Shown piece after piece: positions 24,301 through 35,231 of a DNA stretch of 64,000 nucleotides (positions within the stretch are counted from its first letter, which is position 1; the number at the start of each line of letters is the position of its first letter). A program made the position numbers and the translations under genes. Below the pieces are notes generated by a model. That model was not told the origin of the DNA. It saw nothing but the letters and a program-made list of their open reading frames with translations, and did not search any database. This stretch comes from Arcuatula senhousia (Eukaryota; Mollusca; Bivalvia; Mytilida; Mytilidae): contig OZ020307.1 in the NCBI GenBank assembly GCA_963971305.1, positions 5,841,501 through 5,905,500 on the forward strand, written 5' to 3'.

Positions 24301-27300
24301 TATGTAAGAAAGTTTTGTTTTTACAGATATTGGAAAGGATGTTCTGGATTTAGCTGAGTATAATTTGAACAATAACAACACAAAAGACAGGCCAAACTTC
24401 CAGGTGATGGAATTGGATTGGTTTGACAACAAATACTCTATAGAATGTGATGATGGTAGTATGTACATGTAAAACTATACTTAACTACGGGCTACATTTT
24501 ATGATTCACACCTACAATACATTAATATAATAAATTTAGACACTTGTTAATCTTTTGCCAAAGAATAACTGTATCGTTATATTCCAATGGATGGTTTTTA
24601 CATGTGTCACAGAAACTACTGGATTCATTCTGTCTTGAAAGTTTGTCAAATCTGTCTTAAAGTTTTAAAGTGTCAGATCTGAAAATTTGAACATACCAAA
24701 AACTGGGCAAATCCTGATTAAGAAGATTTTAAAGATATATATACTAGATGTATTAAATTTTGCATGTTGAACTATCTTTTTTAAAAAATAGGGAAAAAGG
24801 TCCTATATGATTGGTCCTGTGAATGTTAACAAAATCTTGACTTGAAGATAGGTAATGTGGCATTTGGGAAGAAGAAAATGGTGGAATGTAAAATAAAGAT
24901 GATAAGCAAAACTTATTTATCAACGATAAATGTACATTTTATATATAAATGTCTTTTATAAACCTTTTTCTCCCCTCAGATGTTATATCACAAGAATCTT
25001 AACATCTTTTAGTTGAACAGTCCAGTACAACTAAGCCTAGTCATTCAAACTGGGATACAGATCAGCTATGTGACGTAGATTTTTTAAGAGATGAGTCCAG
25101 TACAACTAAGCCTAGTAATTCAGACCTGCATACAGATCATCTATGTGACATAGATTTTTTGAGAGATCAGTCGAGTACATCAAAGCCTAGTTATTCAGAC
25201 CTGCATACAGATCATCTATGTGACATAGATTTTTTGAGAGATCAGTCGAGTACATCAAAGCCTAGTTATTCAGACCTGCATACAGATCATTTATGTGACA
25301 TAGATTTTTTAAGAGATAAGTCAAGTACATCAAAGCCTAGCAATTCAGACCTGCATACAGATCAGTTATGTGACATAGATTTTTTAAGAGATAAGTCAAG
25401 TACTTCGAAGCCTAGCCATTCAGATAGGGATACAATTGAGTCATGTGAAATTGCTTTATCAGCTGATGGTAATAACCTAACTGTAACTCAATTAGATTGA
25501 TACTAGAAAAATATATCTTATGAAACATCTTAGGTTTAGAACAAAATGTGTGGATTCACTTGTTTCCTGTGGATCAATTTAATGGTTCCCCATCCCCTTC
25601 TGAAGTTAGTTCATTGAGTTTTTCATTTTGTGATTGGTAAATGCTGATTGAACAACTCTATGATAAATAAACACTTTGTTAGATTTTTATTTTCCTGATT
25701 GACTTCCACCTACACAAACTACCAAATTGGTATCCTAATTATAATAATGAAACAATGCAGGGTGAATGAAAAAAATGTTAACTTAAATACATGTATATGT
25801 TTTTGTTTAGACAGCTAAAAATTGAGAAATTGGTTCTAAACATGATAACTTCTTGAATACGAAATATTGAATGTGAAATATGTTTCCTACATAAACAACA
25901 AGTGATCCTGTTTTTTTACAGTTATCTATGATGATGATGTTACAGATGCTCTGTTTAGAACTGTTTATGGACTGATGACCAATACAAACATCAACACATG
26001 GTACATATCTACAGAAAAAAGGTAAATGTATATAGTGATCAGATTTATTTTTAACAAATTCTCTCTGTATGCAGACTATGAAGTCAACAAATGAAAAATT
26101 GCTTGAGTAGTTCATCCACTCATTTAAATGGCATATTGATATATGTCTCAGATAAACAAGCCATTTCAGTAATGGTTTGAACAGCAACTCGGGATAATAT
26201 TTGCATTCTTATTTTTTAGCTTGGGATAAATCAAATACCTAATTAATCAGTCATTATGAAAGAAATCATATTCTTAAGCATTTGTTTTTGTGGGTTGGTC
26301 GCATGTACATGTTTGTGAAGTAATAAATCCATGGTTAAGTAAACTTCACCATACAAATTAGCGAACTTAAGTTTCATTGGGGATAGTCAAAATTTATGAC
26401 ACACAAAAACACCAAAAAATGGTAACCCAATAACAATAATACTCTTACAGTATTGCTTTTAGTTGTTGTTTTTTTAGATATTTGTTTACATGTAGTGACC
26501 TTGACATATGTTGTCCTGCCTATCAACACTTCAGAGAATGTCTGACCCAGTTACAGGACATGGAGGAGGGCTTTTATGTTTCCAGTATAGACTCTTTCCC
26601 TCAGTATTTTGATTACAACAGGACAAAAGAATTGGTATGTGATTTTCAAAGTGTTTTTATAAATTTCATTTTATTCACTGTTTGGGTGTAAATGATCCTG
26701 ACAAAAAGAAATCTTAAAAATGTTCAAATATGGCTATTTATATGCAAAGTTTTTGGAAGTATATAGGCTCAAATCCCTCTATCTATCCACAACTTATCTG
26801 AAAATTGATGAATTGCTCTTGAAAACAATTTTCTGATAATTCTCCATATCACAAGAACTATGGGTCCTGGGTTGATGAAACTTGGTATGCATATGCCCCA
26901 GTAGTAGCTTAGCACAGTTGCATTGCCGTCTTTTGACCTTGACCTTGATTTTCCAGTTTAGTGACTTTGACAGTTTTCAATACATATATTAGCAATGGAA
27001 AAGTTTTGCGAGCACCTCCATATCTCAAGAAGTATAGGTTAATGAAACTTGGTATGCATATGCCCCAGTAGTAGCTTAGCACAGTTGCATCCCAATCTTT
27101 TGACCTTGATTATCCGGTTGAGTGACTTTAAATGTTTTCAATACATATAATAGCTATGGAAAAGTTTTGCAAGCACCTCCATATCTCAAGAACTATAGGT
27201 CCTAGGTTGATGAAACTTGGTATGCATATGCCCCAGTAGAAGCTTAGCACAGTTGCATCCACATCTTTTGACCTCGACCTTGATATTTTGGTTGAGTGAT

Positions 27301-27952
27301 TTTGACAATTTGTAAAACATATAATAGCAATTAAAAAGTTTTGCGAGCACCTCCATATCTCAAGAACTATAAGTCTGTGGTTGATGAAACTTGGTATGCA
27401 TATGCCCCAGTAGTAGCTTAGCACAGATACATCCCCATCTTTAGACCTTGACCTTGATTTTCCAGTTGATTGACTTTGACAATTTTCAGTACATACATGT
27501 AATAGCAATGTTATGGTTTTGCAAACACCTCCATATCTCAAGTATTATTGGTCCTAGGTTGATGAAACCGGGTATGCATATGCCCCAGTAATATCTTAGC
27601 ACAGTTGCAACCACATCTTTTGACTTTGACCTTGATTTTCTGGATGAGTGACTTTGATTATTTTTATTGCATTTATTAGCAATGTTTAAGTTCTATAAGC
27701 ATCTTTTGATCTCAGAAACTGAAAATCCATGTAAATTCAAGATATAGTGGAAGTAAGAAAGAATAATTGTTTCTGATGGTGCTGGCAGGCAAGACATACA
27801 TAAGTGTTAACTCTTGTTTCATAATAAATAAGATATATTGTCCATGTTTCTTAACAGTGTAAAGGCATATTATTTGCATGTAGATTTGTATTTTTCAGGA
27901 ATTGTGGAAGGTAACAAGAACTGAGCAGCCAATGAAAACATTTTCTTCTTGA
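18288..27952 (+). CDS. METTL22: METTL22-like class I methyltransferase (complete, 9 coding exons)
   Basis: This is a SAM-dependent protein methyltransferase of family 16. Human METTL22 is reported to methylate a lysine of KIN17. Coding exons are 18288-18360, 19821-20231, 20862-20902, 23785-23929, 24327-24458, 25013-25468, 25922-26021, 26478-26634 and 27899-27952. Phases close to 523 codons (522 residues). Motif I is DLGSGVGL (about residues 201-208); ELDW is at about 252-255; SADVIYDDDVTDALF at about 417-431 carries the family's DDD acidic patch after strand 4; EKRYLFTCSDLDICCPAYQH follows. The N-terminus has VLSDVHL, also found in vertebrate METTL22. The protein is about 120 residues longer than the human one, because a 25-residue repeat is inserted between ELDW and the DDD patch. 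The ATG at 18288 is chosen because the nearer upstream ATG meets a stop after six codons. Confidence 0.92.
19821..20231 (+). CDS. METTL22: METTL22-like exon 2: low-complexity linker
   Basis: Encodes 136 full codons of Lys/Glu/Ser-rich linker starting SRIFFSHEKTSFKKKR. The phase fits both sides. The Met at 19775 lies in the intron and is not used. Confidence 0.82.
20862..20902 (+). CDS. METTL22: METTL22-like exon 3: micro-exon leading into the domain
   Basis: A 41-bp exon encoding HKKETTLKDVGQQ, joining IWLASLL in the next exon as in VGxQVWRGA of vertebrate METTL22. Donor is GTAAGT. Confidence 0.85.
22005..22526 (+). pseudogene. Decayed reverse transcriptase fragment, Penelope-like
   Basis: The first frame contains FFQQTIGIPMGTNCAPLLAD, a reverse-transcriptase core stretch, and a nearby frame contains the catalytic FRYIDDFLSL. 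Downstream pieces (FYGRHHALIDKYG, ISQMSADVG) occur in shifted frames. The fragment is broken by an in-frame stop near 22200 and by frame changes. Assignment to Penelope-like elements is by motif recall. It is nested in the hAT-like element. Confidence 0.6.
22620..22780 (+). mobile_element. Retroelement 3'-end fragment, copy 2
   Basis: Follows the decayed reverse transcriptase directly and shares long stretches with 37049-37238 and 17404-17552 (for example TTCACTCTTGTTTCGACTGG). It marks the 3' untranslated part of that element. Confidence 0.6.
23785..23929 (+). CDS. METTL22: METTL22-like exon 4: SAM-binding motif I
   Basis: Encodes IWLASLLMADFITYKKDEFK and then VIDLGSGVGLTSVVGAMYAD. It ends VVCT plus G before GTAGAT, joining DIGKDVLDLA in the next exon. 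Confidence 0.92.
24327..24458 (+). CDS. METTL22: METTL22-like exon 5: ELDW segment
   Basis: Encodes DIGKDVLDLAEYNLNNN and VMELDWFDNKYSIECDDG. A GTATGT donor follows. The phase leads into the repeat exon at 25013. Confidence 0.88.
25013..25468 (+). CDS. METTL22: METTL22-like exon 6: five and a half 25-residue repeats plus strand 4
   Basis: After ATCTTTTAG the frame reads five copies of a 25-residue unit (SSTSKPSYSDLHTDHLCDID, then FLRDQ). A sixth, altered copy ends CEIALSAD and joins VIYDDD in the next exon. The donor GTAATA at 25469 is chosen because it restores SADVIYDDD; read-through would end at a stop at 25498-25500. The alternative acceptor at 24979 gives an immediate stop. Confidence 0.85.
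25021..25468 (+). repeat. In-frame coding minisatellite, 6 x 75 bp
   Basis: Units begin at 25021, 25096, 25171, 25246, 25321 and 25396. The third and fourth are almost identical; the sixth has diverged at the C-terminal half. 75 is a multiple of three, so copy-number change preserves the frame. Confidence 0.92.
25922..26021 (+). CDS. METTL22: METTL22-like exon 7: DDD patch
   Basis: Encodes IYDDDVTDALFRTVYGLMTN and then INTWYISTEK. Ends with AG before GTAAAT, completing an Arg with the next exon. Confidence 0.92.
26478..26634 (+). CDS. METTL22: METTL22-like exon 8
   Basis: Encodes YLFTCSDLDICCPAYQHFRE and YVSSIDSFPQYFDYNRTKEL. This matches the RLNFTxxxLDVxCxAYDHFR and SFPQxxxYxR segments of the family. 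Confidence 0.92.
26782..27818 (-). mobile_element. GTCTCGCC-ended tandem-core element, copy G2 (reverse orientation)
   Basis: About five units of 175 bp carry ATGCATATGCCCCAGTAG (reverse of the copy at 5.3 kb). The family end GGTGCTGGCAGGCAAGACAT lies near 27778-27797. It sits in the last METTL22 intron. Confidence 0.6.
27899..27952 (+). CDS. METTL22: METTL22-like exon 9: last 17 codons and stop
   Basis: Encodes ELWKVTRTEQPMKTFSS then TGA. ELWK matches the vertebrate C-terminal LELWKI. The final codons are the first unit of the 55-bp array that follows. Confidence 0.88.
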   Translation, partial: ELWKVTRTEQPMKTFSS

Positions 27953-28424
27953 AGTCATGTGATAAGAACAATTAAGGTAGCAGCCAATGGAAACGTTTCC
28001 TTCTTGAAGTCATGAGATAAGAACAATTAAGGTAGCAGCCAATGGAAACGTTTTCTTCTTGAAGTCATGAGATAAGAACAATTAAGGTAGCAGCCAATGG
28101 AAACATTTTCTTCTTGAAGTCATGTGATAAGAACAATTAAGGTAGCAGCCAATGGAAACGTTTCCTTCTTGAAGTCATGAGATAAGAACAATTAAGGTAG
28201 CAGCCAATGGAAACATTTTCTTCTTGAAGTCATGTGATAAGAACAATTGATGTAGAAGCCAATGGAAACATTTCTTTCTTGAAGTCATGTGATAAGAACA
28301 ATTGATGTAGAAGCCAATGGAAACGTTTCCTTCTTGAAGTCATGTGATAAGAATAATTAATGTAGGCTAGCAGCCAATGGAAACATTTGCTTCTTGAAGT
28401 CATGTGATAAGAACAATTAAGTCA
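27926..28424 (+). repeat. 55-bp tandem array starting in the METTL22 last exon, 9 copies
   Basis: Copies of CAGCCAATG(G/A)AAACATTT start at 27926, 27981, 28036, 28091, 28146, 28201, 28256, 28311 and 28371 (the last after a 5-bp insertion). The first copy contains the codons for QPMKTFSS and the stop. All others lie in the 3' UTR and keep TTCTTCTTGA. Confidence 0.92.
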
Positions 28425-28584
28425 GAGGAAAATATTGTTGTTGGTAGAATTATTATAGGAAGTCAGAAAGTGATCATTCCAAATGATTAATGTAGAAAGT
28501 GCCAAGTTAACCTAGATTGAGTGGACAAATACAATCAAGCCTGACACAGTGGCAAAAGAAACTAACAAAGTGATTTGTTGTCAA

Positions 28585-28600
28585 AATAAATTATAATAAA
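28585..28600 (+). terminator. Polyadenylation signals for the METTL22-like gene
   Basis: Two AATAAA motifs (28585-28590 and 28595-28600) lie just past the 55-bp array. Confidence 0.5.
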
Positions 28601-28626
28601 AAAGTACAAAATCTGTTAAACCTAAA

Positions 28627-28830
28627 AATGTACTTACACCATCTGTTTCCATTCTAATTTATCATTAACTATGTAATTTTGCTTTAGTATTTGTTTTGCT
28701 TTTAATATCCGGTCAAGTGAAGTAGCAAGGTAGTATATTATACTTGTTTCATTTGGCATCTGTAGCTTCCCTTGCAAAAAGAGATGTAAAGTATCTTGGA
28801 CCTTTTGTAAATGCCAAAGGAATTTGATTG
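28627..28830 (-). other. Exon-like segment, protein not recognised
   Basis: On the minus strand an acceptor-like TTTTCTTCTAG precedes an open stretch of about 67 codons (starting IKFLWHLQKVQDTLHLFLQG, later LATSLDRILKAKQIL). It ends at GGT before GTAAGT. The composition is protein-like (amphipathic, few low-complexity runs). No partner exon was found on this strand nearby. It may be one exon of an unrecognised gene, a remnant, or chance. Confidence 0.28.
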
Positions 28831-28994
28831 CTAGAAGAAAATCATCTTTCTCATAAAACATTCAAAGAATTATGTTTTTGTTGCTTGCTTAAATGTTCTG
28901 CTTAGTTTCCATTGGGTCAAATTTGTGTATACCAATATAAAGGGTTTTTCATGAGTTTTAAGAACTGCCTGATAAGTTCAACGGTATGAATATA

Positions 28995-29165
28995 ATTTGA
29001 GTGTGTGTGTGTGTTGGTGTTATACGCCCTTTATCAACGCACCTGGGTCATGTAGGGCTGTCAGTTTGTTCCATGGTGGAAACCAAGGTACCCTGAGGAA
29101 ACCACTGACCATGAGCAGGTAACTGACAAACCTAATTACATACAGTTGTGGAAGTCCCTTTTTTT
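28995..29165 (-). mobile_element. SINE, core and tail half (split copy)
   Basis: Read on minus: TAGGTTTGTCAGTTACCTGC, GTGGTTTCCTCAGGGTACC, and GGGCGTATAACACCAA before a CA-rich tail. The GGCGT.AAACACCAA end resembles the core domain shared by many metazoan SINEs. The head of the same copy is at 30958-31058. Confidence 0.6.
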
Positions 29166-30950
29166 AGCTCACCTGGACCATGTGAGCTATTACCATCACT
29201 TGGCGTCCGTCGTCGTCGTCTGTCGTCGTCGTCGTCGTCTGTCGTCCGTTAACAATTTTTCAAAAATTTTCTCCTCTGAAACTACTGAACAGAATTTACT
29301 GAAACTTTGTATGAATGATCCTTAGGGTGTCCTGCACCAAACTTGTGTTTCGATTTTTGATTCGTCCAAAAACATGGCCACTGTTACTATAAATAGACCA
29401 GGGGGGTCAGACTACTGTTTTTGGCTTGTAAATCAAAAAGTATAAGAGATAGATGAAATCTGATGCCACCCTACTGCTTCAGCATCAAAAGTTCTACAAA
29501 GGTCTCCATTTGGTCAAAGTTGTCAGATGATCCCTTATAGGGGTTACAGCCCCTTTAAGGTGAAAAATAGCGTTTTTTAATGTTTTTGGCTTATAGAATG
29601 TAAACAATTGCAGTTAGAGAAAAACTGTTGCTTGCTTAAATGTTCAGCTCATTAAGCTCTACAAAAATCTTCATAGGGTCGAAGTTGTCAGATGACTCCT
29701 TATAGGGGTTACAGCCCATTAAAGGCGAAAAATAGTGTTTTTGGCCTTTAGAATGAAAACTATTGCAGATAGAGAAAAGCTGTTGCTTGCTGAAATGTTT
29801 AGCTCATTAAGCTCTACAAAAGTCTTCTTAGGGTCGAAGTTGTCAGATGACCCCTTATAGGGTTTACAGCCCCTTAAAAACGAAAAAATAGTGTTTTTGG
29901 CCTATAGAATGAAAACTATTGCAGATAGAGAAAAGCTGTTGCTTGCTAAAATGTTCAGCTCATTAAGCTCTACAAAAGCATTCATAGGGTCGAAGTTGTC
30001 AGATGACCCCTTATAGGGTTTACAGCCCCTTAAAAACGAAAAAATAGTGTTTTTGGCCTATAGAATGAAAACTATTGCAGATAGAGAAAAGCTGTTGCTT
30101 GCTTCAATGTTCAGGTCATTAAGCTCTACAAAAGTCTCCATAGGATCAAAGTTGTCAGATGACCCTTAATAGGGGTTACAGCCCCTTAAAAACGAAAAAT
30201 AGTGTTTTTTGCCTATAGAATGAAAACTATTGCAGGTAGAGAAGAGCTGTTGTTTGCTTAAATGTTCAGGTCATTAAGCTCTACAAAAGTCTCCATAGGG
30301 TTGAAGTTGTCAGATAACCCCTTATAGGGGTTACAGCCCCTTTAAGGCCAAAAATAGTGTTTTTGGCCTATAGAATGAAAACTATTGCAGATAGGGAAAA
30401 GCTTTTGCTTGCTTAAATGTTCAGCTCATTAAGCTTTACAAAAGTCTTCATAGGGTTGAAGTTGTCAGATGACCCTTTATAGGGGTTACAGCCCCTTAAA
30501 TACGAAAAATTGTGTTTTTGGCCTATAGAATAAAACTATTGCAGATAGTGAAAAGCTGTTGCTTGCTTAAATGTTCAGCTCATTTAACTCTACAAAAGCA
30601 GTCATACAGTTGAAGTTGTCAGATGACCCTTTATAGGGGTTACAGCCCCTAAATTAACATGTTTTCATGTTTTTGGCTTATATAATGAAAACTATAGCAG
30701 ATAAAGAGAAGCGGTTACTTGCTTAAATGTTCAGTTCATTAAGCTCTTAACAAAAGTCTCTATAGAGTCAAAGTGTTCAGACAGCCCTTCAAATAACATT
30801 TTTTACGTTTTTGGCCTACAGAATGAAAACTTTTGCTGAAAGAGAAAAGCTGTTGCTTGCTTAAATGTTCAGCTTATTTAGCTCTACAAAGTTCTTCATA
30901 GGGTTGACATCAAGACCAGGTGAGCGATTCAGGCTCCTGGGAGCCTCTTG
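29166..30950 (-). mobile_element. Hairpin-ended tandem-core element P2, inserted in a SINE
   Basis: Same terminal sequences as P1 in reverse orientation (AGCTCACCTGG at left, the GGCTCC-TGG-GAGCC palindrome at right) with a GTCGTC microsatellite. The core is different: about nine units near 140 bp containing CTATAGAATGAAAACTATTG and AGCTCATTAAGCTCTAC. Confidence 0.75.
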
Positions 30951-30957
30951 TGTAAAA

Positions 30958-31058
30958 TACAAATGAGACTCAAACACCAGCTGAGAGGTGATCGGCTAGT
31001 GATCAATAGTGTGGTATTTAAACCAGCACTTTAGACCACTCGGCCACCCAGGCCCTGA
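30958..31058 (-). mobile_element. SINE, tRNA-like head half (split copy)
   Basis: Read on minus: GGCCTGGGTGGCCGAGTGG and TCTAAAGTGCTGG, a good tRNA-Leu/Ser A box (TGGCCGAGTGG). It is followed by GGTGTTTGAGTCTC as a degenerate B box. Confidence 0.65.
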
Positions 31059-32229
31059 TTCAAATTTAAAATTAATAGTTCAATGTGTAAATGAGTTCTT
31101 TGGTAGTGACAGCAGGCTATACTGACCTTTTTACTCTACACTAGCTTCTTTTGTACATTACATGGTCATTTTATTGTCATCTCACAATGTCTATTTTAAA
31201 TATTGCAAGATTGTTTCATTTAAAAATAAGAAGTTTTGCACATTAAACCTGGTTAAACCAAGCATATTTACTGAATCAGATTTATTCTAACTGCCGCAGA
31301 CAGAGCAATAATCAGTAAATTTGAATCTATAAGAACAATTATCTTTGATTGAGAAATAATGAAAAAAGTTACTTTTAAAAAGAAAGGGACTTGTACCAAG
31401 TCTACTGAAATATCTGAACCAAGCAAGGACCAGTTTGATTCTTTTGATTCTACTTCCTGTTTTCTGAGCCGACTTAGACATTTTTAAGGGTCATAAAAAG
31501 TCAATTTTTCGCAACAGATTTTCAGCTTCTACTGAAAGGATTTATTTCAACTTTGATATACAGCTTTAGCATGATGAGTTGTAATGTGCCACCCCTTTTC
31601 AGGTCAGCCAGGCATCTACTTCCTATTTTCCAAATGGTTGAGTGGGGTATCCTTAGCACGACTGGGCAACCCCTTGTTTTGTTTTCATAGCAAAGATCAT
31701 CAAGTTACTCCTCACATTCTAGTGGTTTCCCAGGGGTATGTATTAGAATGAAAGAATCATATTGAGCAGTTTCACATACCCAACACGTCCACCTATTTGA
31801 GATGAATTAGTGGTAATACATGTATATGCACATCTTCATTTTTTTTAAGAGTACATCGTATCAAGAATGAAAGAATTGGTTTCACATGAGTCACACTTGC
31901 AATCTTTTTTATAAGCCACAAGCTTCAAATGCAATAGGAAGCTTCCTTCAGTAGTCATATGGTACTCATAATGAGACTTGTCCAATGAAATAGTGATAAA
32001 AACATTTAGTATGTCCCCAGAGATGACGACAACATGGCCTTAACATTATATGATGGCAAAAATTTTGCTCTCATATATAAATACATGTATATAGTTTGAC
32101 TTCCACAAAAATGTTCAAATCCAAATTTCCTGAAATAATGCACAACTAATATGATGTACTTACTATAATCCCAAGTTGCATGTAAAAAAGGTTGAGTATT
32201 ATAATAACTGTGCTGACATGCTAGTTTAG

Positions 32230-32575
32230 TTTAAACTTATTTATTTTTCCTGGATTGGGAAACAAGCTTTATGCTCATGGAATCCCCCTCCTGCTAGCAG
32301 TTTGAGTGTGTGGTTTTTGAAGCGGCCCCCATTGAGCTTACTCTTACTGAAATCTACAAAGGGTTCTTTATCCTGAATGGGGTATTGCTCTCCATATACA
32401 CAATACCTTTTTTCATCCCTTCCGAAGGACTAACAACATTCCTTGAGACCATCCTTGCAAAAGTTCACACGAGTTGGAAAATTGGTTCATGAAAATTTTA
32501 TCCCCTAAACAAGGATCGAACCACCTACCTTGGTGTTAGTAGCCCGACACATTACTAATACACAATCGGCTCTCT
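32230..32575 (-). mobile_element. Second tRNA-derived SINE type
   Basis: Read on minus, GCCGATTGTGTATTAGTAAT, GTGTCGGGCTACTAACACC and GGTGGTTCGATCC form a tRNA-like head. GGTTCGATCC is a near-perfect B box. The body continues to lower coordinates. Confidence 0.5.
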
Positions 32576-32939
32576 TATGTTATAAACACTTAAGTATGTC
32601 CTGTCTGCAGGATTCATCAAATAATAATAACTTGTTAATTCCTACATATGTTCATAAATTATTATACAACATCAAATTTAAATACTAACATTTTTAAAGA
32701 CAAGAATAAGTCCAAAAGACATAATGCCCAATATTTGATACAGATGGACAAATGGACCCAAACACTATATGTCCCCCTACTTTCATAGATGGGGAATAAA
32801 CTTATCAAAGAAACTATCAATGTTGCTAAACTTCATTGAAAACCCAAGATCATGGTAATAAGATGAGGATGCAGCAGTACCAATCTAGCAAAGGGGAAAA
32901 ACATTTCAAGTTTTATCAACCTAGGGCTTAAAGAACCTG

Positions 32940-33295
32940 AGATATGAAGCTGCTTATAAAACTTATTAAAAGTTGTCAAAGTCACTCAACTGGAAAATCA
33001 AGGTCATGGTCAAAAGATGGGGATGCAATTGTGCCTTTCCCGTACTGGGGCATATGCATACCAAATTTCATCAACTTAGGACTTATAGTTCTTGAGGGAG
33101 GTATGCATAAAACAAAAATTCTTTTTTAATTGAATTTCTCATTAAATTCTCTCACCAATGTCAATGGTTTTGATAAATATTGCACTGCTACATTGCTACA
33201 GGAGGTCAAAGACAGGCAACACCCAAGTCAACTTTTAAATTTGTTGTCCCTTAAGTAACACCTAAGTCCTGCTCTGTCTCATAGGCAAGACCAAA
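32940..33295 (+). repeat. Degraded GTCTCGCC-family fragment
   Basis: Contains CACTCAACTGGAAAATCAAG and TACTGGGGCATATGCATACC as in the core units. It ends AAGTAACACCTAAGTCCTGC, TCTCATAGGCAAGAC. Confidence 0.5.
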
Positions 33296-33739
33296 ACCAA
33301 GAAATTTCTTAGCTCAAAGGGTTGAAACTCCCACAAAAATAGTTGATTACAATTTTCTGATGATATGCACAACTTCATATGATACCAACTGTTATTAAAA
33401 TAGGTTGAGTAGTTTCAGAGACATAGGCTGACAAGCAAATGAAGACAGACAGATGCACAGACCAGTCAAAAATATTTTACCGTACCCAATTTTGTATGTG
33501 GGATATATTTAAAAGATAGGTAATTTATAAAGTAGATGGACTCATACTGATAGTTCATGTATTAAAATGTCTACCAATAAAAATACTGATAAGCAAAACA
33601 TATTTATTTTAACATTACAAATTTCACATGTAAAATACATGTATAGAATACATTTGACAATTTTAACTTATGACTTAGTATACATTGATGAAAAGATATT
33701 TGTATGGAAACTTAAAAATCGAAACAGATATAGTCCAAA

Positions 33740-34085
33740 AGCTTTTAGCATAATTTTAAGAAGTGTAGGCATGAGAGTGCTTACAAAAGTGTAATGGATA
33801 CATGGACCTCATTTTCATGGTCAAAGGGGGACAACTTTCACAAATTTAGTTGCGCAGTACCCAAATTCGAACTTGTTCAAGCAATTCCTGATATAAACAT
33901 TATGTATAAATTTCACAAACATCTGTTGAGAATTTTAGGCGTGAGAGCGCTTACAAAAGCGAAATGGATGCATGGACCTCATTTTCATGATCAATGGGGG
34001 ACAACTTCAACAAAAATAGTTGCATGGTACCCAAACTCAAACTTGTTCAAGCTATTTCTGATATAAAAATGTTTAAATTTCACAA
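33740..34085 (+). repeat. Two-copy direct repeat of about 170 bp
   Basis: The segments around 33765 and 33935 share AGAG(T/C)GCTTACAAAAG.G, CATGGACCTCATTTTCATG and ACTTGTTCAAGC. The open frames across it are chance. Confidence 0.5.
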
Positions 34086-35225
34086 TCATCTATTGAGAAT
34101 GGTAGGTTAAAAAAAAACCTCATGTAAATAGCTATATAGAAACTATAATAGCTACAAGTTTTAGAAAAGCGAATTTTTTAAAGTAAATTAGGTTAAACAA
34201 CAAGGTTTTTTTTAAATGAAAGATGGCAAAAATAAAACTTGATAATATTTCAAATAATATCTTTTCCTCTGAGTTGATTTTGTATGATAAAATATGAGCA
34301 AAGTTCACCTGAGGATTGGTCATTTATGATTTAAATGACAATACATTATGATTTTTTACAGCAAACATACATGTATACATCATTATTTTCTCATGAACGA
34401 ACAACCCACTGTCTAATTCTATGATAGATAACCTTTCTGTTCAGCTTTGGGGAATGAAACATTTAATTCGCTGTAACCTAAAATTGACTGTGTACAAAAA
34501 TGGAAAAAGCAGAACTTAAAAATTATAGAATTAATCATGAAAATATTAATAAAAATTAATAAGAAATTAATTTATCTAGGTCCTGCTACTGTTATTTTTT
34601 TAATGTTATGTACATATACTGAAAAATCGATCTTAAATTGAGCCATTTTGAGATAAATGTATACTAAACCTTAAAAAGAAAAATTCTTCAGGTTATGTTG
34701 CAAACTAAGAGGACTCAACAATTCATTTGACTACAAATACCAAGGCAAATTGTACAGAAAGGCAAAGTTCAAGAAAATAAACTTGTTTTCAGATAATAAA
34801 TAAATATATCATTACACTACACATTGTAAACAATATAAAAAGCAACATTAAACATGCACCACAAGAAGGTTGATGACATAGTTTTATCAAAAATCAAATT
34901 ATACTGTTAAAATTATAACATTAAAGTACAAACTGCTATAATTCTGACAATTTGAAAGAACTTCACGAAAGCAATTGTATGTAAGTTAAAAATTTTCATA
35001 AATTTTAAGGTATGATAAATCAACTTGATGTAACAGACTTTCAAATGAATGGATGTACAGACAGATTAAAAATATGTAGAACTTGCAATGATTTCAGACA
35101 TACATAGATCACAAATTAATGGTATAGGCACAATGAATTTCCACATCATATAGACAACATTGCTGATAATAATATTTTTTGTAATACATTTACATCATAT
35201 TGTAAAATATGATATCTTAGGCCTT

Positions 35226-35231
35226 TTTAAT
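35226..35231 (-). terminator. Candidate polyadenylation signal for the SUZ12-like gene
   Basis: ATTAAA on the minus strand, about 130 nt past the stop. Motif only. Confidence 0.3.

Larger units (their letters stand above)
31060..35225. other. Repeat-rich spacer between METTL22-like and SUZ12-like genes
   Basis: Beyond the SINE, the degraded element and the two-copy repeat listed separately, I see no gene. 34100-35200 is AT-rich, without convincing splice signals or protein-like frames, and may include the SUZ12 3' UTR. Confidence 0.4.

Noticed and set aside
24971..25012. Acceptor at CCCCTCAG (24979/24980) for the METTL22 repeat exon
   Set aside because: All joins from the previous donor give a stop within a few codons; the acceptor at 25012 keeps the frame.
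30958..32575. tRNA genes suggested by A- and B-box sequences
   Set aside because: No complete cloverleaf; the boxes head longer SINE-like sequences.
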